A DNA stretch of 60,243 nucleotides from Bacillaceae bacterium Marseille-Q3522 (GCA_017898095.1 JAGKQJ010000005.1:1-60243), one strand, 5' to 3'. Positions 1 through 8,596 are shown, counted from the first letter of the stretch. Made by a program: numbers and translations. Notes: generated by a model not told the origin, from the letters alone.

Positions 1-2
1 GT

Positions 3-293
3 AACGGGGAGCGCCTCGAGCATGTGAATGCAGCCAGAAGTCATTTGCTGACATTGCAAAATGAAGAAGATTTATTTCATATTGAAGTTGTAAAATTTTT
101 AAAAAATACTGCAAATAAATTAGCAGAATTTGCTGATATCAGGGAAGAGGAAGATGCTTACGTCCTTTTAACCGAAGATGGTGTCATTTATAAAATTTTT
201 AAAACTCCTGATTTTCATGATTATTATCAGCTCTACCGTGTTCAGATTCAAGTAGAGAATAATAGTGTTATTTACGGATATATCAAGGTATGA
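3..293 (+). CDS. Minor pilin/pseudopilin, C-terminal part (5' end outside window)
   Basis: The reading frame is open to the left edge of the window, so this is the 3' part of a gene whose start lies upstream. The visible part has about 96 residues. It begins with NGERLEHVNAARSHLLTL, the amphipathic continuation expected after the N-terminal helix of a PilV/GspI-type minor pilin, and ends in a beta-rich globular stretch. The GTG at 24 is probably an internal valine codon, since the frame stays open upstream and no ribosome site precedes it. Its stop overlaps the next pilin gene (ATGA at 290), so the two are probably translationally coupled. Assignment to the pilin family is inferred mainly from context and the alpha-helical start; the diagnostic prepilin peptide is not in view. 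Confidence 0.55.
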   Translation, partial: NGERLEHVNAARSHLLTLQNEEDLFHIEVVKFLKNTANKLAEFADIREEEDAYVLLTEDGVIYKIFKTPDFHDYYQLYRVQIQVENNSVIYGYIKV

Positions 294-745
294 AAAGGAA
301 GAAGACGATGATAAAAAATAAGAGAGGTGTCACTTTACTGGAATTGTTGCTTGCTCTCGCTCTTTCGGGGATCGTAACTTTGATTATTTGCGGCGTTTTT
401 TTTCAAGGAATCCGATTTTCAAACATCATAAGGGAAAAAACGTCTTTGCAGCAGGAAGCCAACCGTGTCATCACGGAATTAACGAGACTGCATCAAACAA
501 CTGTGACACCTTACACGGTCAGTTGCAATGCATCCTCGTGTACAGTCACATCGGAAGACGGTAAAGAAATAGCAATAGATAACAGAAACTACATCTATAC
601 ACTTTCCATTGCTGATAGAGAATTCCTGCCCGTTACCATTGATCCGGAAAAACAGGATTTAACGATTACGGTCACGATTACCGATAAAGAAGATCCATCC
701 CTGCAATATGAAATCAGTACGGTTCTTGCAAAAATAAATAACTAG
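290..745 (+). CDS. Type IV prepilin-like protein (PilW/GspJ class)
   Basis: This 151-residue protein carries a class III prepilin signal: a short basic leader, the cleavage-site motif KRGVTLLELLLALALSG (Glu at +5 of the mature protein) and a hydrophobic helix to about residue 40. A beta-rich C-terminal domain with two close cysteines (CNASSC) follows. Such proteins are cleaved by a prepilin peptidase and join a type IV pilus or pseudopilus. The start at 290 overlaps the preceding stop (ATGA). The ATG at 308, with GGAAGAAG just upstream, is an equally good start and gives a leader closer to the usual length. Together with its neighbours it forms a minor-pilin operon; the major pilin and assembly ATPase are presumably upstream of the window. 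Confidence 0.75.
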   Translation: MKRKKTMIKNKRGVTLLELLLALALSGIVTLIICGVFFQGIRFSNIIREKTSLQQEANRVITELTRLHQTTVTPYTVSCNASSCTVTSEDGKEIAIDNRNYIYTLSIADREFLPVTIDPEKQDLTITVTITDKEDPSLQYEISTVLAKINN

Positions 746-845
746 ATACAGAACGGGGAAATTTTTGATGGATAATTTTTAACAGTAGGAAAAAAGAAAC
801 GGCCAAGAAGTTGAAAATTTTAAAGCGTAAAGTGGGGAGAACAGC

Positions 846-2201
846 ATGCTAAAGCAGGAAAAAGGTCACTCATTGCTAGTTGTGTTGCTTGTGGTAACTG
901 TTTTTTCGATCCTCTTTCTCACGATAATGGGTGCATCGATCCATCATGCAAAGCAAATTACATATACAGAAAGAGAGGGACAGGCAGTTTCTCTCGCGGA
1001 GATGGGGATTGTCTTCTATCAAACGATTATCGAAAATGAATGGAAAGTGGCAAAGGCGGAGATTGAGGAGCAATTAAAGGCAGATCTTATGCATCAATCG
1101 TTCAGTGAGGAAGCGTTGATAAAAGCAGCTACTGATAAATGGGAGGAAAAACTGGCGCAAATTCCATTGCCGGAACCTGTTATTGTCGATTCTGTGACCA
1201 AGAGCTCTTATGAAATTAGCAATCCAAAAATAGAGAATACAAACAATGGACTTGCCGTGACTTATACGAGCACCGGTATTCAGGATACCCATCGCCTTTC
1301 CTTAGATGCACGAGTCAGATTATTGATTGATTCTGTCCTGGTGGAAACAGCGGATACCCCGCCGCCGGAAAACGCAGATCCGGACAGTCCTGTTTTTGAC
1401 GATTTTCTCATGACAGATCCCGGTCCGTTAGCTGCATGCCCGCCGAGCAGGAATCCGTCCGAACTTCATTATAACAATATTGATTGCGAACTTACTTTTC
1501 AAAATCCTGTTACAAAGAAATTGAATATAAACAATGTAACGATGAAAATCAGCGAGAACATTATCTTTACAACGAAAATAGAGGCAAATAACGCGGAGCT
1601 TTATCTGAAAAAAGATCTCGATACAGATATCGAATCGATGAACAATGCAAAAATGTTTATTGGCGGCGACGCTTTTTTTCATACGGTGAATAATTTAAAT
1701 AATATGTTCCTGTTTACAGGAGGAGCAGCAACGTTTCAAACACTAAACAGTTTGAATAATTCTAAATTATATTTGGGAAACGGCGCGACTTTCTATTCAT
1801 TACAAAACGTAAATAACGCCAAACTTTATGTAAATGGCAATGCTGTTTTCCATGAGGATGTAGGCAATTTTAACAACTCGGACTTATATATCAATGGAGA
1901 TATGGAAATTAATAAAAATTTCCAGCTACATAACAATGTGAAAGCTTGTGTAAATGGAACCTTAAAGGTAAACGGGACGATCCGGGCTAATAATAATATA
2001 AAGATTTTCGTGAGGGATTTTATCGGGAATCAAGCAGATAATGTTGTGAAAATTCCCAATCCGGACGAATTTGTAGAATATTGCGGTCTCTTCCCGCTTC
2101 CTCCTGACGGGAACGGACAGGATATTATCACAGACGTGGAATTAATTCTGGAAGATCCCGCGATTTCCACGCAATATTACACGAACCGGAAACAGCAATA
2201 G
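846..2201 (+). CDS. PilX-like pilus protein with Asn-Asn beta-helix-like repeats
   Basis: The 451-residue product begins with a basic tip and one hydrophobic helix (residues about 7-30, KGHSLLVVLLVVTVFSILFL). This resembles the PilX-type pilus assembly proteins, which lack the classical GFTLIE box. A helical stretch follows, then from about residue 245 to 390 a run of 19-20-residue repeats. Each has an Asn-Asn pair followed by K-L/M-Y/F and a glycine turn, as in NNAKLYVNGNAVF and NNSKLYLGNGATF. This periodicity is typical of a parallel beta-helix or solenoid. A strong ribosome site (GGGGAGA) precedes the ATG. The gene follows the pilins after about 100 bases and ends the plus-strand cluster. 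I infer a surface or pilus-tip role; the repeat domain family is not recognised. Confidence 0.6.
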   Translation: MLKQEKGHSLLVVLLVVTVFSILFLTIMGASIHHAKQITYTEREGQAVSLAEMGIVFYQTIIENEWKVAKAEIEEQLKADLMHQSFSEEALIKAATDKWEEKLAQIPLPEPVIVDSVTKSSYEISNPKIENTNNGLAVTYTSTGIQDTHRLSLDARVRLLIDSVLVETADTPPPENADPDSPVFDDFLMTDPGPLAACPPSRNPSELHYNNIDCELTFQNPVTKKLNINNVTMKISENIIFTTKIEANNAELYLKKDLDTDIESMNNAKMFIGGDAFFHTVNNLNNMFLFTGGAATFQTLNSLNNSKLYLGNGATFYSLQNVNNAKLYVNGNAVFHEDVGNFNNSDLYINGDMEINKNFQLHNNVKACVNGTLKVNGTIRANNNIKIFVRDFIGNQADNVVKIPNPDEFVEYCGLFPLPPDGNGQDIITDVELILEDPAISTQYYTNRKQQ

Positions 2202-2257
2202 CAAAGGCGGAAAAACAGCATTGGAAAAGGTTTGGATAAGAGAAAGGAGAAGTGAAA

Positions 2258-2296
2258 ATGAAAAATAAGAGTGAAGAGCAGTGGCAGGATCTTTGA
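2258..2296 (+). CDS. Possible 12-residue peptide or truncated gene start
   Basis: ATG at 2258 is preceded by an excellent ribosome site (AAAGGAG, then 6-7 bases) and reads MKNKSEEQWQDL before TGA. It lies downstream of the pilin genes on the same strand and just before an R1 short repeat. It may be the stump of a gene cut away when the repeat region formed, or a tiny peptide. Only the ribosome site supports it. Confidence 0.2.
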   Translation: MKNKSEEQWQDL

Positions 2297-2373
2297 TTCA
2301 GATCTGCCCTCAACTCTTTTTCTTTCATTCATACGGCTCAATATGAAATAAACAATCCGATTGTTCCGTATCT

Positions 2374-2429
2374 GTAAAGTCAAACTTCTATTTTTGAGGC
2401 GAATATTACTGCCCCTTAATCTGCGATAA
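2374..2429 (+). repeat. Repeat R1, short form, at the folC stop
   Basis: Short R1 copy: a GTAAAGTCAAACTTC left end joined directly to the right end, ATTACTGCCCCTTAATCTGCGATAA broken only by the join. Read on the minus strand, the right end encodes the last residues FIAD and the stop of FolC, so the element has become part of the gene. Confidence 0.75.
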
Positions 2430-3729
2430 ACTGCGTTTTGCGTAAAAATGCCCTTACTTCTGAGATAAAATAAAGCGAGCCTGTGATCACTAAGATTTCC
2501 CCGCAGGATACGCTGCTTACCGCTTCTTTTACTGTATTTTCCCAGTCATTGGATAGATGCTTCCCGGGAGATGAACTAAGCCCATACAAATGCTCTGCTG
2601 AAGATGCCCGCGGATAATCAAAGGTAGTAAAGGTAATGCTAGCGGCGATTTTGTCCAATCGTGCGATCATCTTATCGAGTTTTTTATCCTTTAGAGCAGC
2701 AAAAATAATCCGGATAGTAAAAGAATGATAACGGTTTTCCAATTCTTCCGCCAGTGCGGTAACGCCCTCGTCATTATGAGCGCCATCTAAAATGATACTG
2801 GGATCATGAGAAATTATTTCAAACCTTCCCGGCCAAAAAGCAGCAGACAAGCCGGAGGCAATATCTACTTCACGAAGCGGAAAAAGATCGTTCTTACGTA
2901 AATATTTTGCAGCAGCTGCCGCTAATGCCGCATTCTCTGCCTGATAGGCGCCAATCATCTGCAGTTGATACGATTTCTGCTCCTGTTCCATTGTCATCAT
3001 CGTGAATTGTTCACCATTTTCCAAAGTCGTATGCTCTAAAATGGAAAAATCCTTGCCAAGAACAAATAAAGGTGCTTTTTCCGCCGCCGCTTTTTTCTTA
3101 ATAACGTCTAAAGCTTCTTGTTGCTTAACTGCCGTAAAAATCGGTACTTCTTTTTTGATAATGCCTGCCTTTTCAAAAGCAATTTCCCGATGTGTTTCAC
3201 CAAGTATTTGTGTATGATCGAGGCCAATATTTGTAATAATCGCAAGAAGCGGGCAAATAATATTGGTGGAATCCAGCCTGCCCCCGAGCCCGACCTCGAA
3301 AACGGCTACATCGATTTTCTCCATATAAGCAAAATAATAAAATGCCATTGCGGTTATGATCTCAAACTCAGTCGGTCCGCCAAGTTCTGTTTTTTCCAGT
3401 TCAACAGTCAAAGGGTAGGTAACATTGGCAAGTTTGACAATTGCTTCATCACTAATCGGTTTGCCATTCACACTTATCCGCTCATTAAATTGCTCTAAAT
3501 AAGGAGACGTAAATGTGCCGGTCTTATAGCCGCCTTTTTCTAATATCGAACGGAGATATGTTACCGTCGAGCCTTTCCCGTTTGTTCCACCAACATGGAG
3601 TGTTGTTATTTTTCTTTCCGGATGGTCCATTTTTTCCATCATCCATGTCATTCTCTTTAGCCCTGGCTTCATGCCCAGCCTTAATCGCGAATGAATCCAT
3701 GCGAGAGCTTCTTCATAAGAACGAAACAT
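2416..3729 (-). CDS. folC: Folylpolyglutamate synthase / dihydrofolate synthase
   Basis: This cytoplasmic Mur-ligase-family enzyme adds L-glutamate to dihydropteroate or to folates with ATP. The P-loop HVGGTNGKGST is at residues 45-55, followed by FEVGLGGRLDSTN and DGAHN near residue 311, which are FolC signatures. I start at the ATG at 3729 (MFRSYEEAL) because AGGGAAAGAG lies just upstream. The longer frame to 3756 begins with TTG and has no good ribosome site. The product is 437 residues, normal for the family. It follows valS on the same strand, as in Bacillus subtilis. The C-terminal FIAD and stop are written by an R1 repeat end, which implies the original C-terminus was replaced. Confidence 0.95.
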   Translation of the reverse strand: MFRSYEEALAWIHSRLRLGMKPGLKRMTWMMEKMDHPERKITTLHVGGTNGKGSTVTYLRSILEKGGYKTGTFTSPYLEQFNERISVNGKPISDEAIVKLANVTYPLTVELEKTELGGPTEFEIITAMAFYYFAYMEKIDVAVFEVGLGGRLDSTNIICPLLAIITNIGLDHTQILGETHREIAFEKAGIIKKEVPIFTAVKQQEALDVIKKKAAAEKAPLFVLGKDFSILEHTTLENGEQFTMMTMEQEQKSYQLQMIGAYQAENAALAAAAAKYLRKNDLFPLREVDIASGLSAAFWPGRFEIISHDPSIILDGAHNDEGVTALAEELENRYHSFTIRIIFAALKDKKLDKMIARLDKIAASITFTTFDYPRASSAEHLYGLSSSPGKHLSNDWENTVKEAVSSVSCGEILVITGSLYFISEVRAFLRKTQFIAD

Positions 3730-3767
3730 TTCTCTTTCCCTACTTTCTGATAACAAACTGAAGTGAG

Positions 3768-3798
3768 AATGGAAGAGAATAAAATCTTCTCTTCCATT
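3768..3798. repeat. Inverted repeat between valS and folC
   Basis: A near-perfect hairpin (GGAAGAGAA, short loop, TTCTCTTCC) lies in the 117-base gap between the valS stop and the folC start. On the minus strand, in which both genes are read, no U-run follows, so it is more likely an mRNA processing or stability element than a terminator. The plus strand has a T-rich stretch after it. Confidence 0.5.
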
Positions 3799-3846
3799 CG
3801 TTCCTTTTTATGATACACCCTTTATACGCAAAATAGTCAGTAGATA

Positions 3847-6477
3847 TCAGCTTTGTAATTCTGCGATTCTTGCCTGTACAGCCGCTAATTTTTCACTGTA
3901 ATCTTGTTGCTTTGCTTTTTCTTCGGCAATGATATTTTCCGGTGCTTTTGCTAAAAAGCCTTTATTGGCTAATTTTTTTTGCACACGTTCCACTTCTTTT
4001 GTAAATTTCACTGCCTCTTTTTGCAACCGGGCAATTTCTTCGTTGATATTGATTAACCCTTCAAGCGGCAAGATAATTTCCGCACCGGTTATTATCGCCG
4101 TCATTGCTTTTTCCGGTGCCGTAAGATCCGTTCCGAGAATCAACTCTTCCGGATTGCAGAAGCGTTCTAAATAAGCTTTATTTTTTTCTAAAACGAGCAG
4201 TGTTTGTTGATCCTTTGCTTTCACATGCAGTTTTATTTTTTTGCTTAATGGCGTATTCACTTCGGCGCGGCTGTTGCGGACAGACCGGATAATCTCCACA
4301 AGCAGCTTCATCTCCGCAGCCGCCTCTTCATCATGGAGGCTTTTATCGGCTTGCGGCCATAAAGCAACAGTTATTGACTCCCCTGTATGCGGAAGCTTTT
4401 GCCAAATTTCTTCCGTAATAAATGGCATAAACGGATGCAGCAGGCGCATTGTCTGGTCAAGAACATACGCGAGAACGGAACGGGTAACTTTTTTTGCACG
4501 ATCATCCTCCCCGTATAATGGTAATTTTGCCATTTCAATATACCAATCACAGAAATCATCCCAAATAAAATTATAAAGGGCACGGCCGACTTCGCCAAAT
4601 TCATAACGTTCCGACAAGCGGGTAACGGTTTCGATTGTTTCGTTGAGCCGTGTTAAGATCCACTTATCGGCAACGGATTTTTCTCCTTGTAAGTCTATAT
4701 CCGCGATCGTTACCCCTTCTATATTCATGAGAACAAAACGAGATGCATTCCATATTTTATTAGCAAAATTCCACGCAGCTTCAAGCTTTTCAAAACTGAA
4801 GCGCAAATCCTGTCCCGGAGATCCTCCGGTTGCGAGAAGATAGCGGAGTGAATCGGCTCCGTATTTTGCAATGACATCCATCGGATCAACGCCGTTGCCA
4901 AGCGATTTACTCATTTTCCTGCCTTCCGCATCGCGAATCAACCCGTGAATTAATACATCTTTGAACGGCCTTTTTTCTGTGAATTTTAAGCCTTGAAAAA
5001 TCATTCGCGAAACCCAGAAGAAAATAATATCATAACCGGTAACAAGCAATTCAGTCGGATAGTACCGTTTATAATCGGCGGCTGTTTGATCCGGCCAGCC
5101 CATTGTCGAAAACGGCCATAATGCTGAACTGAACCATGTATCCAGCACATCTTCATCCTGCTTCCAATTTTCCGCATCCTCCGGTGCTATGCGTCCGACA
5201 TAAATCTCACCTGTTTCTTTATGATACCACGCCGGAATCCGGTGCCCCCACCAAAGCTGCCGGGAAATACACCAATCGCGGATATTTTCCATCCAATGTA
5301 AATATGTTTTTTCAAAACGATCCGGTACAAAATGTACCTTTTCTTCTGCTTTTTGCAACGCAATCGCCTTCTCCGCGAGCGGCTTCATTTTTACAAACCA
5401 TTGTGTGGAAAGATATGGTTCCACCACGGCTCCGCTTCGTTCCGAATGCCCGACAGAGTGAAGATGATCTTCGATTTTAAATAACACTCCTGCTTCCTGC
5501 AAATCCTTCACGAGTTGTTTCCGGCATGCAAAGCGGTCCATCCCTTCGTATTTGCCGGCTTTTTCATTCATTGTACCGTCTTCATTCATAACGAGGATCC
5601 GTTCCAAATGATGGCGGTTGCCGACCTCAAAGTCGTTTGGATCATGGGCCGGTGTTATTTTAACCGCTCCGGAACCAAATTCCATATCGACATATTCATC
5701 AGCAATGATCGGAATTTCCCGTCCGGTAATCGGCAAAATGACTGTTTTGCCAATTAGGTGCTGATAGCGTTTGTCATCCGGGTGAACGGCTACAGCAGTA
5801 TCACCAAGCATTGTTTCCGGTCGTGTCGTGGCAATTTCGATTGCGCCGGAACCGTCTTTTAACGGATAATTTATATGATAAAACGCGCCTTGAATATCTT
5901 TATATATTACTTCAATATCCGATAGTGCTGTTTTTGTCGACGGGTCCCAGTTAATAATATATTCGCCGCGGTAGATAAGCCCTTCATTATATAAAGTGAC
6001 AAATACTTCGCGGACTGCTTTTGATAACCCTTCATCAAGCGTAAACCGCTCTCTGCTGTAGTCAAGCGCAAGACCGAGTTTCTCCCACTGATCGCGAATA
6101 TGGGTCGCATATGTTTCCTTCCATTTCCAAGTTTCTCTAAGAAACGCATCCCGTCCTAAATCATAGCGCGATTTGCCCTCGCTTTTCAGTTTTGCTTCTA
6201 CCTTTGCCTGTGTGGCAATTCCCGCATGATCCATGCCGGGCAGCCATAATACATCATAGCCCTGCATCCGCTTCATTCGGGTAACAATATCTTGAAGCGT
6301 TGTATCCCATGCGTGACCTAAATGCAGTTTTCCCGTAACATTTGGCGGCGGAATCACAACAGTATACGGTTTTTTCGTTCCATCATTTTTTGCTTCAAAA
6401 AACTTTCCCTTTATCCACCATTGATAGCGGCCTTTTTCAATTTCCTGCGGCTGGTATTTCGTTGAAATTGTCTCCAT
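3847..6477 (-). CDS. valS: Valyl-tRNA synthetase
   Basis: Class I aminoacyl-tRNA synthetase that charges tRNA-Val with valine. It has the HIGH-type motif HLGH at residues 52-55 and KMSKS near residue 520 ([14 protein letters not shown]). An editing domain lies between them, and an anticodon-binding region plus a C-terminal coiled coil (about 810-876) bind tRNA. I choose the ATG at 6477 ([11 protein letters not shown]), preceded by AAAGGAGG eleven bases upstream. The open frame continues to 6687 but runs through the leader. The product is 876 residues, close to other Bacillus ValRS. A T-box riboswitch about 130 bases upstream controls it, and an R3 repeat lies between the T-box terminator and the ribosome site. 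folC follows. Confidence 0.98.
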   Translation of the reverse strand: METISTKYQPQEIEKGRYQWWIKGKFFEAKNDGTKKPYTVVIPPPNVTGKLHLGHAWDTTLQDIVTRMKRMQGYDVLWLPGMDHAGIATQAKVEAKLKSEGKSRYDLGRDAFLRETWKWKETYATHIRDQWEKLGLALDYSRERFTLDEGLSKAVREVFVTLYNEGLIYRGEYIINWDPSTKTALSDIEVIYKDIQGAFYHINYPLKDGSGAIEIATTRPETMLGDTAVAVHPDDKRYQHLIGKTVILPITGREIPIIADEYVDMEFGSGAVKITPAHDPNDFEVGNRHHLERILVMNEDGTMNEKAGKYEGMDRFACRKQLVKDLQEAGVLFKIEDHLHSVGHSERSGAVVEPYLSTQWFVKMKPLAEKAIALQKAEEKVHFVPDRFEKTYLHWMENIRDWCISRQLWWGHRIPAWYHKETGEIYVGRIAPEDAENWKQDEDVLDTWFSSALWPFSTMGWPDQTAADYKRYYPTELLVTGYDIIFFWVSRMIFQGLKFTEKRPFKDVLIHGLIRDAEGRKMSKSLGNGVDPMDVIAKYGADSLRYLLATGGSPGQDLRFSFEKLEAAWNFANKIWNASRFVLMNIEGVTIADIDLQGEKSVADKWILTRLNETIETVTRLSERYEFGEVGRALYNFIWDDFCDWYIEMAKLPLYGEDDRAKKVTRSVLAYVLDQTMRLLHPFMPFITEEIWQKLPHTGESITVALWPQADKSLHDEEAAAEMKLLVEIIRSVRNSRAEVNTPLSKKIKLHVKAKDQQTLLVLEKNKAYLERFCNPEELILGTDLTAPEKAMTAIITGAEIILPLEGLININEEIARLQKEAVKFTKEVERVQKKLANKGFLAKAPENIIAEEKAKQQDYSEKLAAVQARIAELQS

Positions 6478-6523
6478 AAAGACCTGCGGCCTCCTTTGCT
6501 TTTTTTGTATATGCTTAAGGTGT

Positions 6524-6596
6524 ATGTTCAAAAAGTTGACATATTGAAGAAAGCGGTAGTTGATTTCACAGCTTCTCTTTTGGACTTTTTGAACAA
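6524..6596. repeat. Repeat R3 (MITE-like), copy in the valS leader
   Basis: A 73-bp segment is bounded by inverted ends TGTTCAAAAAGT and ACTTTTTGAACA. It lies between the T-box terminator and the valS ribosome site. Related ends occur at 14238, 21661, 23479-23674, 26541 and 46709-46838. No open reading frame is present. Confidence 0.7.
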
Positions 6597-6601
6597 GCAC
6601 T

Positions 6602-6885
6602 AAAAAAAATAAAACCCCGTTCGCCTTAAAAGGACGAACGGGGTTTGGATTCGCGGTACCACCTTTTTTCCAATAGAGAAAACACATGCTGCTTTTCCTA
6701 TTGGCACTTTATAAAGATAACGGTCTTTTTCCGTCTTTTGCTAATCGGCTTTTTGCCTTTCACAAAAGAAGCTCAAGGGCGACATTCTAACGTATTACTT
6801 AGAAAACCTTTCAGCATCCGGTTTTCCTCTCTGCAAGCATTTGACGTTATACTCTTCCCTGTCCATGCAAATTGTATGTTGTACA
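6602..6885 (-). promoter_or_regulatory. T-box riboswitch (valine) of valS
   Basis: The minus-strand leader ends with the conserved T-box sequence GGTGGTACCGCG (6651-6663), followed by a strong terminator hairpin. It begins near 6885 with the AG-rich start of Stem I. The best specifier candidate is GUC (plus-strand GAC at 6781-6783), within GAAUGUCGCC on the 3' side of Stem I, which matches valine. Uncharged tRNA-Val should pair with it and stabilise the antiterminator, switching valS on during valine-tRNA shortage. Confidence 0.92.
6605..6646 (-). terminator. T-box terminator of valS leader
   Basis: On the minus strand AACCCCGTTCG and CGAACGGGGTT pair around a CCTTTTAAGG loop, followed by TTTTATTTTTTTT. 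This is the regulated Rho-independent terminator of the valine T-box. Confidence 0.92.
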
Positions 6886-6888
6886 TAT

Positions 6889-6917
6889 ATAGTACGAAAA
6901 AGCCGGCTTTACGTCAA
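6889..6917 (-). promoter_or_regulatory. Sigma-A promoter of valS
   Basis: On the minus strand, -35 TTGACG (6912-6917) and -10 TACTAT (6889-6894) are separated by 17 bases, just upstream of the T-box leader. Confidence 0.7.
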
Positions 6918-7055
6918 TAGAAAGAAATGATTTTACGCATTATGTATAGGTACGCATGTTTCATTATGAATAATCGGACGTGTAAAAATTTTAGGCACTT
7001 ATCTTGAAACGGACACATAGAATAAAAGAAAGGACTGGTTTGAGGAGGAAAAAAA

Positions 7056-7247
7056 TTGAGAAGACGATATAATCGCTATGCATTGCCACCATGGTTGCGC
7101 AATTTCCGCAATGTTTGCGCACAATTTATTATTCCTATCGGTGTTTTTCAAGCAATACGTACAATCTTACTTCCGAGCATCATCGATATTATATTGCTGA
7201 CTCTTATTATTTTACTGGCAATTGCTTTGCGTTACGAAATGATATAA
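7056..7247 (+). CDS. Small membrane protein, function unknown
   Basis: This 63-residue protein starts at TTG, seven bases after a strong GAGGAGG ribosome site at 7042-7048. The N-terminal part is basic and aromatic (RRRYNRYALPPWLRNFR). A hydrophobic stretch from about residue 24 to 60 (IIPIGVFQAIRTILLPSIIDIILLTLIILLAIAL across two short segments) should form one or two membrane helices. It stands alone on the plus strand, divergent from valS and convergent with ysxE, and ends 15 bases before the ysxE stop. I do not recognise the family. The ribosome site and the amphipathic layout make a real gene likely. Confidence 0.65.
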   Translation: MRRRYNRYALPPWLRNFRNVCAQFIIPIGVFQAIRTILLPSIIDIILLTLIILLAIALRYEMI

Positions 7248-7262
7248 GAGCCCGGAAAACCG

Positions 7263-8396
7263 CTAGTCTTGGGCTCCTTCCTTTACTTCTGCTTGATTCT
7301 GCGCCTCTTGTTGCGCTTGTTTTTTTTGCTGTTCTATTTCATTAACACGCATGATTACATATTCTGAATTTTTTAATAACCAATGCTGTTTTTCAAGCTG
7401 CTCTGTATATTTTCGTTCATTAACGCGATTTTCTGCCTTATAATAACGTTCCGCCACTTTCATAATCGGACCGGGATGGGCAAAATAGGATAAAAACAGG
7501 CTCATTTCTTCGCCCTTTAACGGAAAAAATTTAAAATACGTATAAAGCCAATCTATTGTCTCTTCTGATTGCTTTGGATACGTTTTTAATGTTTTCGCTA
7601 AAAAAGGCAGCAAATCCTGAAAAGGTGCCCCTTGCCTTGTTTTCTCAAAGTTACTAAAATATCCGTAGCCGCGGTCATCATATAAAAAATGTTCTGTTGA
7701 CAGCTTTCCGTGTGTTAAAACAGTTCTTACTTTTTCTGCATCCTTTGAAGCTTCAAACCAATCTCCCAATTTATTTTTTGCGTAGGTCAGTGCCTGATTA
7801 ATGTCATGATACGATAAACAAAACAATAATTCGAAAGGAGACGGGTACACTTTTCGCTCACATTCACTAATAAATTCATCTATAAATTGTTGTTCCTTTT
7901 CATAAACCAATGTCATCTTTTCATAATGCTCAGTCCGTTCTTCCTTTGAAACTTTAACTTCTTGGACTGATAGTGTATGCATTCGTGCTAATTCGCGTAA
8001 TAACAGGCGGTGCCGTTCCGCCCGATTCTCACGTTCTTCATTTGGAAGCCATGGCATTAAATAATACAGGCTCCTTTCGTGTAATACAGCATACCGGCCA
8101 TCAGTAGTCGGATAAATCGGAACGATACGGTGATAACCTTTTTGATACAAAGTTTGCACATGACGGATAAAATCAGTTCCATGCTGAGGCTCGATTTTTT
8201 TTAAAGCAAATGTTCCATTATTACCGTAAATCTTATGAACCTTGCCAAATCTCTCGACAAAATGAGGCTCAATCCCATAATACGTTAAAATCGGTTTTAC
8301 AGTTGACAGCTGATCGGCTTCACGCAAAAAGGTACCTGCCGGCAATAACATAGAAAATAATCTATATCCGCTCTTATTTTGCAGCAGGCATCTCAC
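7263..8396 (-). CDS. ysxE: Spore coat protein YsxE (CotS/kinase-like fold)
   Basis: The 377-residue product resembles the CotS/CotI/YsxE/YutH group, spore-coat proteins built on an aminoglycoside-phosphotransferase-like kinase fold. N-terminal IYGNNGTFALKKIEP resembles the ATP-loop/lysine strand, and VLTHGKLSTEHFLYDDRG sits where the catalytic HGD loop would be. That loop reads HGKLST, so the canonical aspartate is missing and phosphotransfer is doubtful. A C-terminal coiled coil (EQQKKQAQQEAQNQAEV) ends the protein. The start at 8396 is GTG with only a weak ribosome site; the ATG at 8351 is an alternative. In Bacillus subtilis ysxE follows spoVID directly. Here R2 and R1 repeats and a terminator separate them, so ysxE may need its own promoter. 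Confidence 0.85.
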   Translation of the reverse strand: MRCLLQNKSGYRLFSMLLPAGTFLREADQLSTVKPILTYYGIEPHFVERFGKVHKIYGNNGTFALKKIEPQHGTDFIRHVQTLYQKGYHRIVPIYPTTDGRYAVLHERSLYYLMPWLPNEERENRAERHRLLLRELARMHTLSVQEVKVSKEERTEHYEKMTLVYEKEQQFIDEFISECERKVYPSPFELLFCLSYHDINQALTYAKNKLGDWFEASKDAEKVRTVLTHGKLSTEHFLYDDRGYGYFSNFEKTRQGAPFQDLLPFLAKTLKTYPKQSEETIDWLYTYFKFFPLKGEEMSLFLSYFAHPGPIMKVAERYYKAENRVNERKYTEQLEKQHWLLKNSEYVIMRVNEIEQQKKQAQQEAQNQAEVKEGAQD

Positions 8397-8421
8397 CTCT
8401 CTTTTACGAGATTAAGAGCGC

Positions 8422-8530
8422 AATCTTCAGTGAACTCGGTTCAGAAAACTGAAACTTCGGGGAAGCAGGCGGAGACTCTACTCCACCTGATTGTGAAATC
8501 CCACCTACGCTTCGCTTAGAGGTAGGGGTT
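8422..8530. repeat. Repeat R2 copy between spoVID and ysxE
   Basis: Two hairpins in series: GGCGGAG...CTCCACC inside an AGCAGGC...CTGATT frame, then CCCACCT...AGGTAGGGG. The same layout recurs near 16725, 45160 and 54625. The right arm runs directly into an R1 end at 8531. Confidence 0.6.
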
Positions 8531-8554
8531 TTACTGCCCTTTAATCTGCGATAA
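8531..8554. repeat. Repeat R1 right-end fragment
   Basis: TTACTGCCCTTTAATCTGCG plus ATAA matches the R1 right end with one change. No left end is present; it is joined to the R2 hairpin on its left. Confidence 0.65.
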
Positions 8555-8596
8555 AAAAATGCAGGCTGGCAGGCACACTTAACCTGCTAACCTGCT
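8552..8596 (-). terminator. Rho-independent terminator of spoVID
   Basis: On the minus strand, GCAGGTTAGCAGG pairs with CCTGCCAGCCTGC and is followed by ATTTTTTTA. The U-run sits at the junction with the R1 end. It lies about 50 bases after the spoVID stop and separates spoVID from ysxE. Confidence 0.75.

Noticed and set aside
3118-3498. Plus-strand 126-codon frame opposite folC
   Set aside because: It lies entirely antisense to a well-supported gene, has no ribosome site and no recognisable domain.
6645-6920. 91-codon plus-strand frame across the valS leader
   Set aside because: It is antisense to the T-box riboswitch and promoter.
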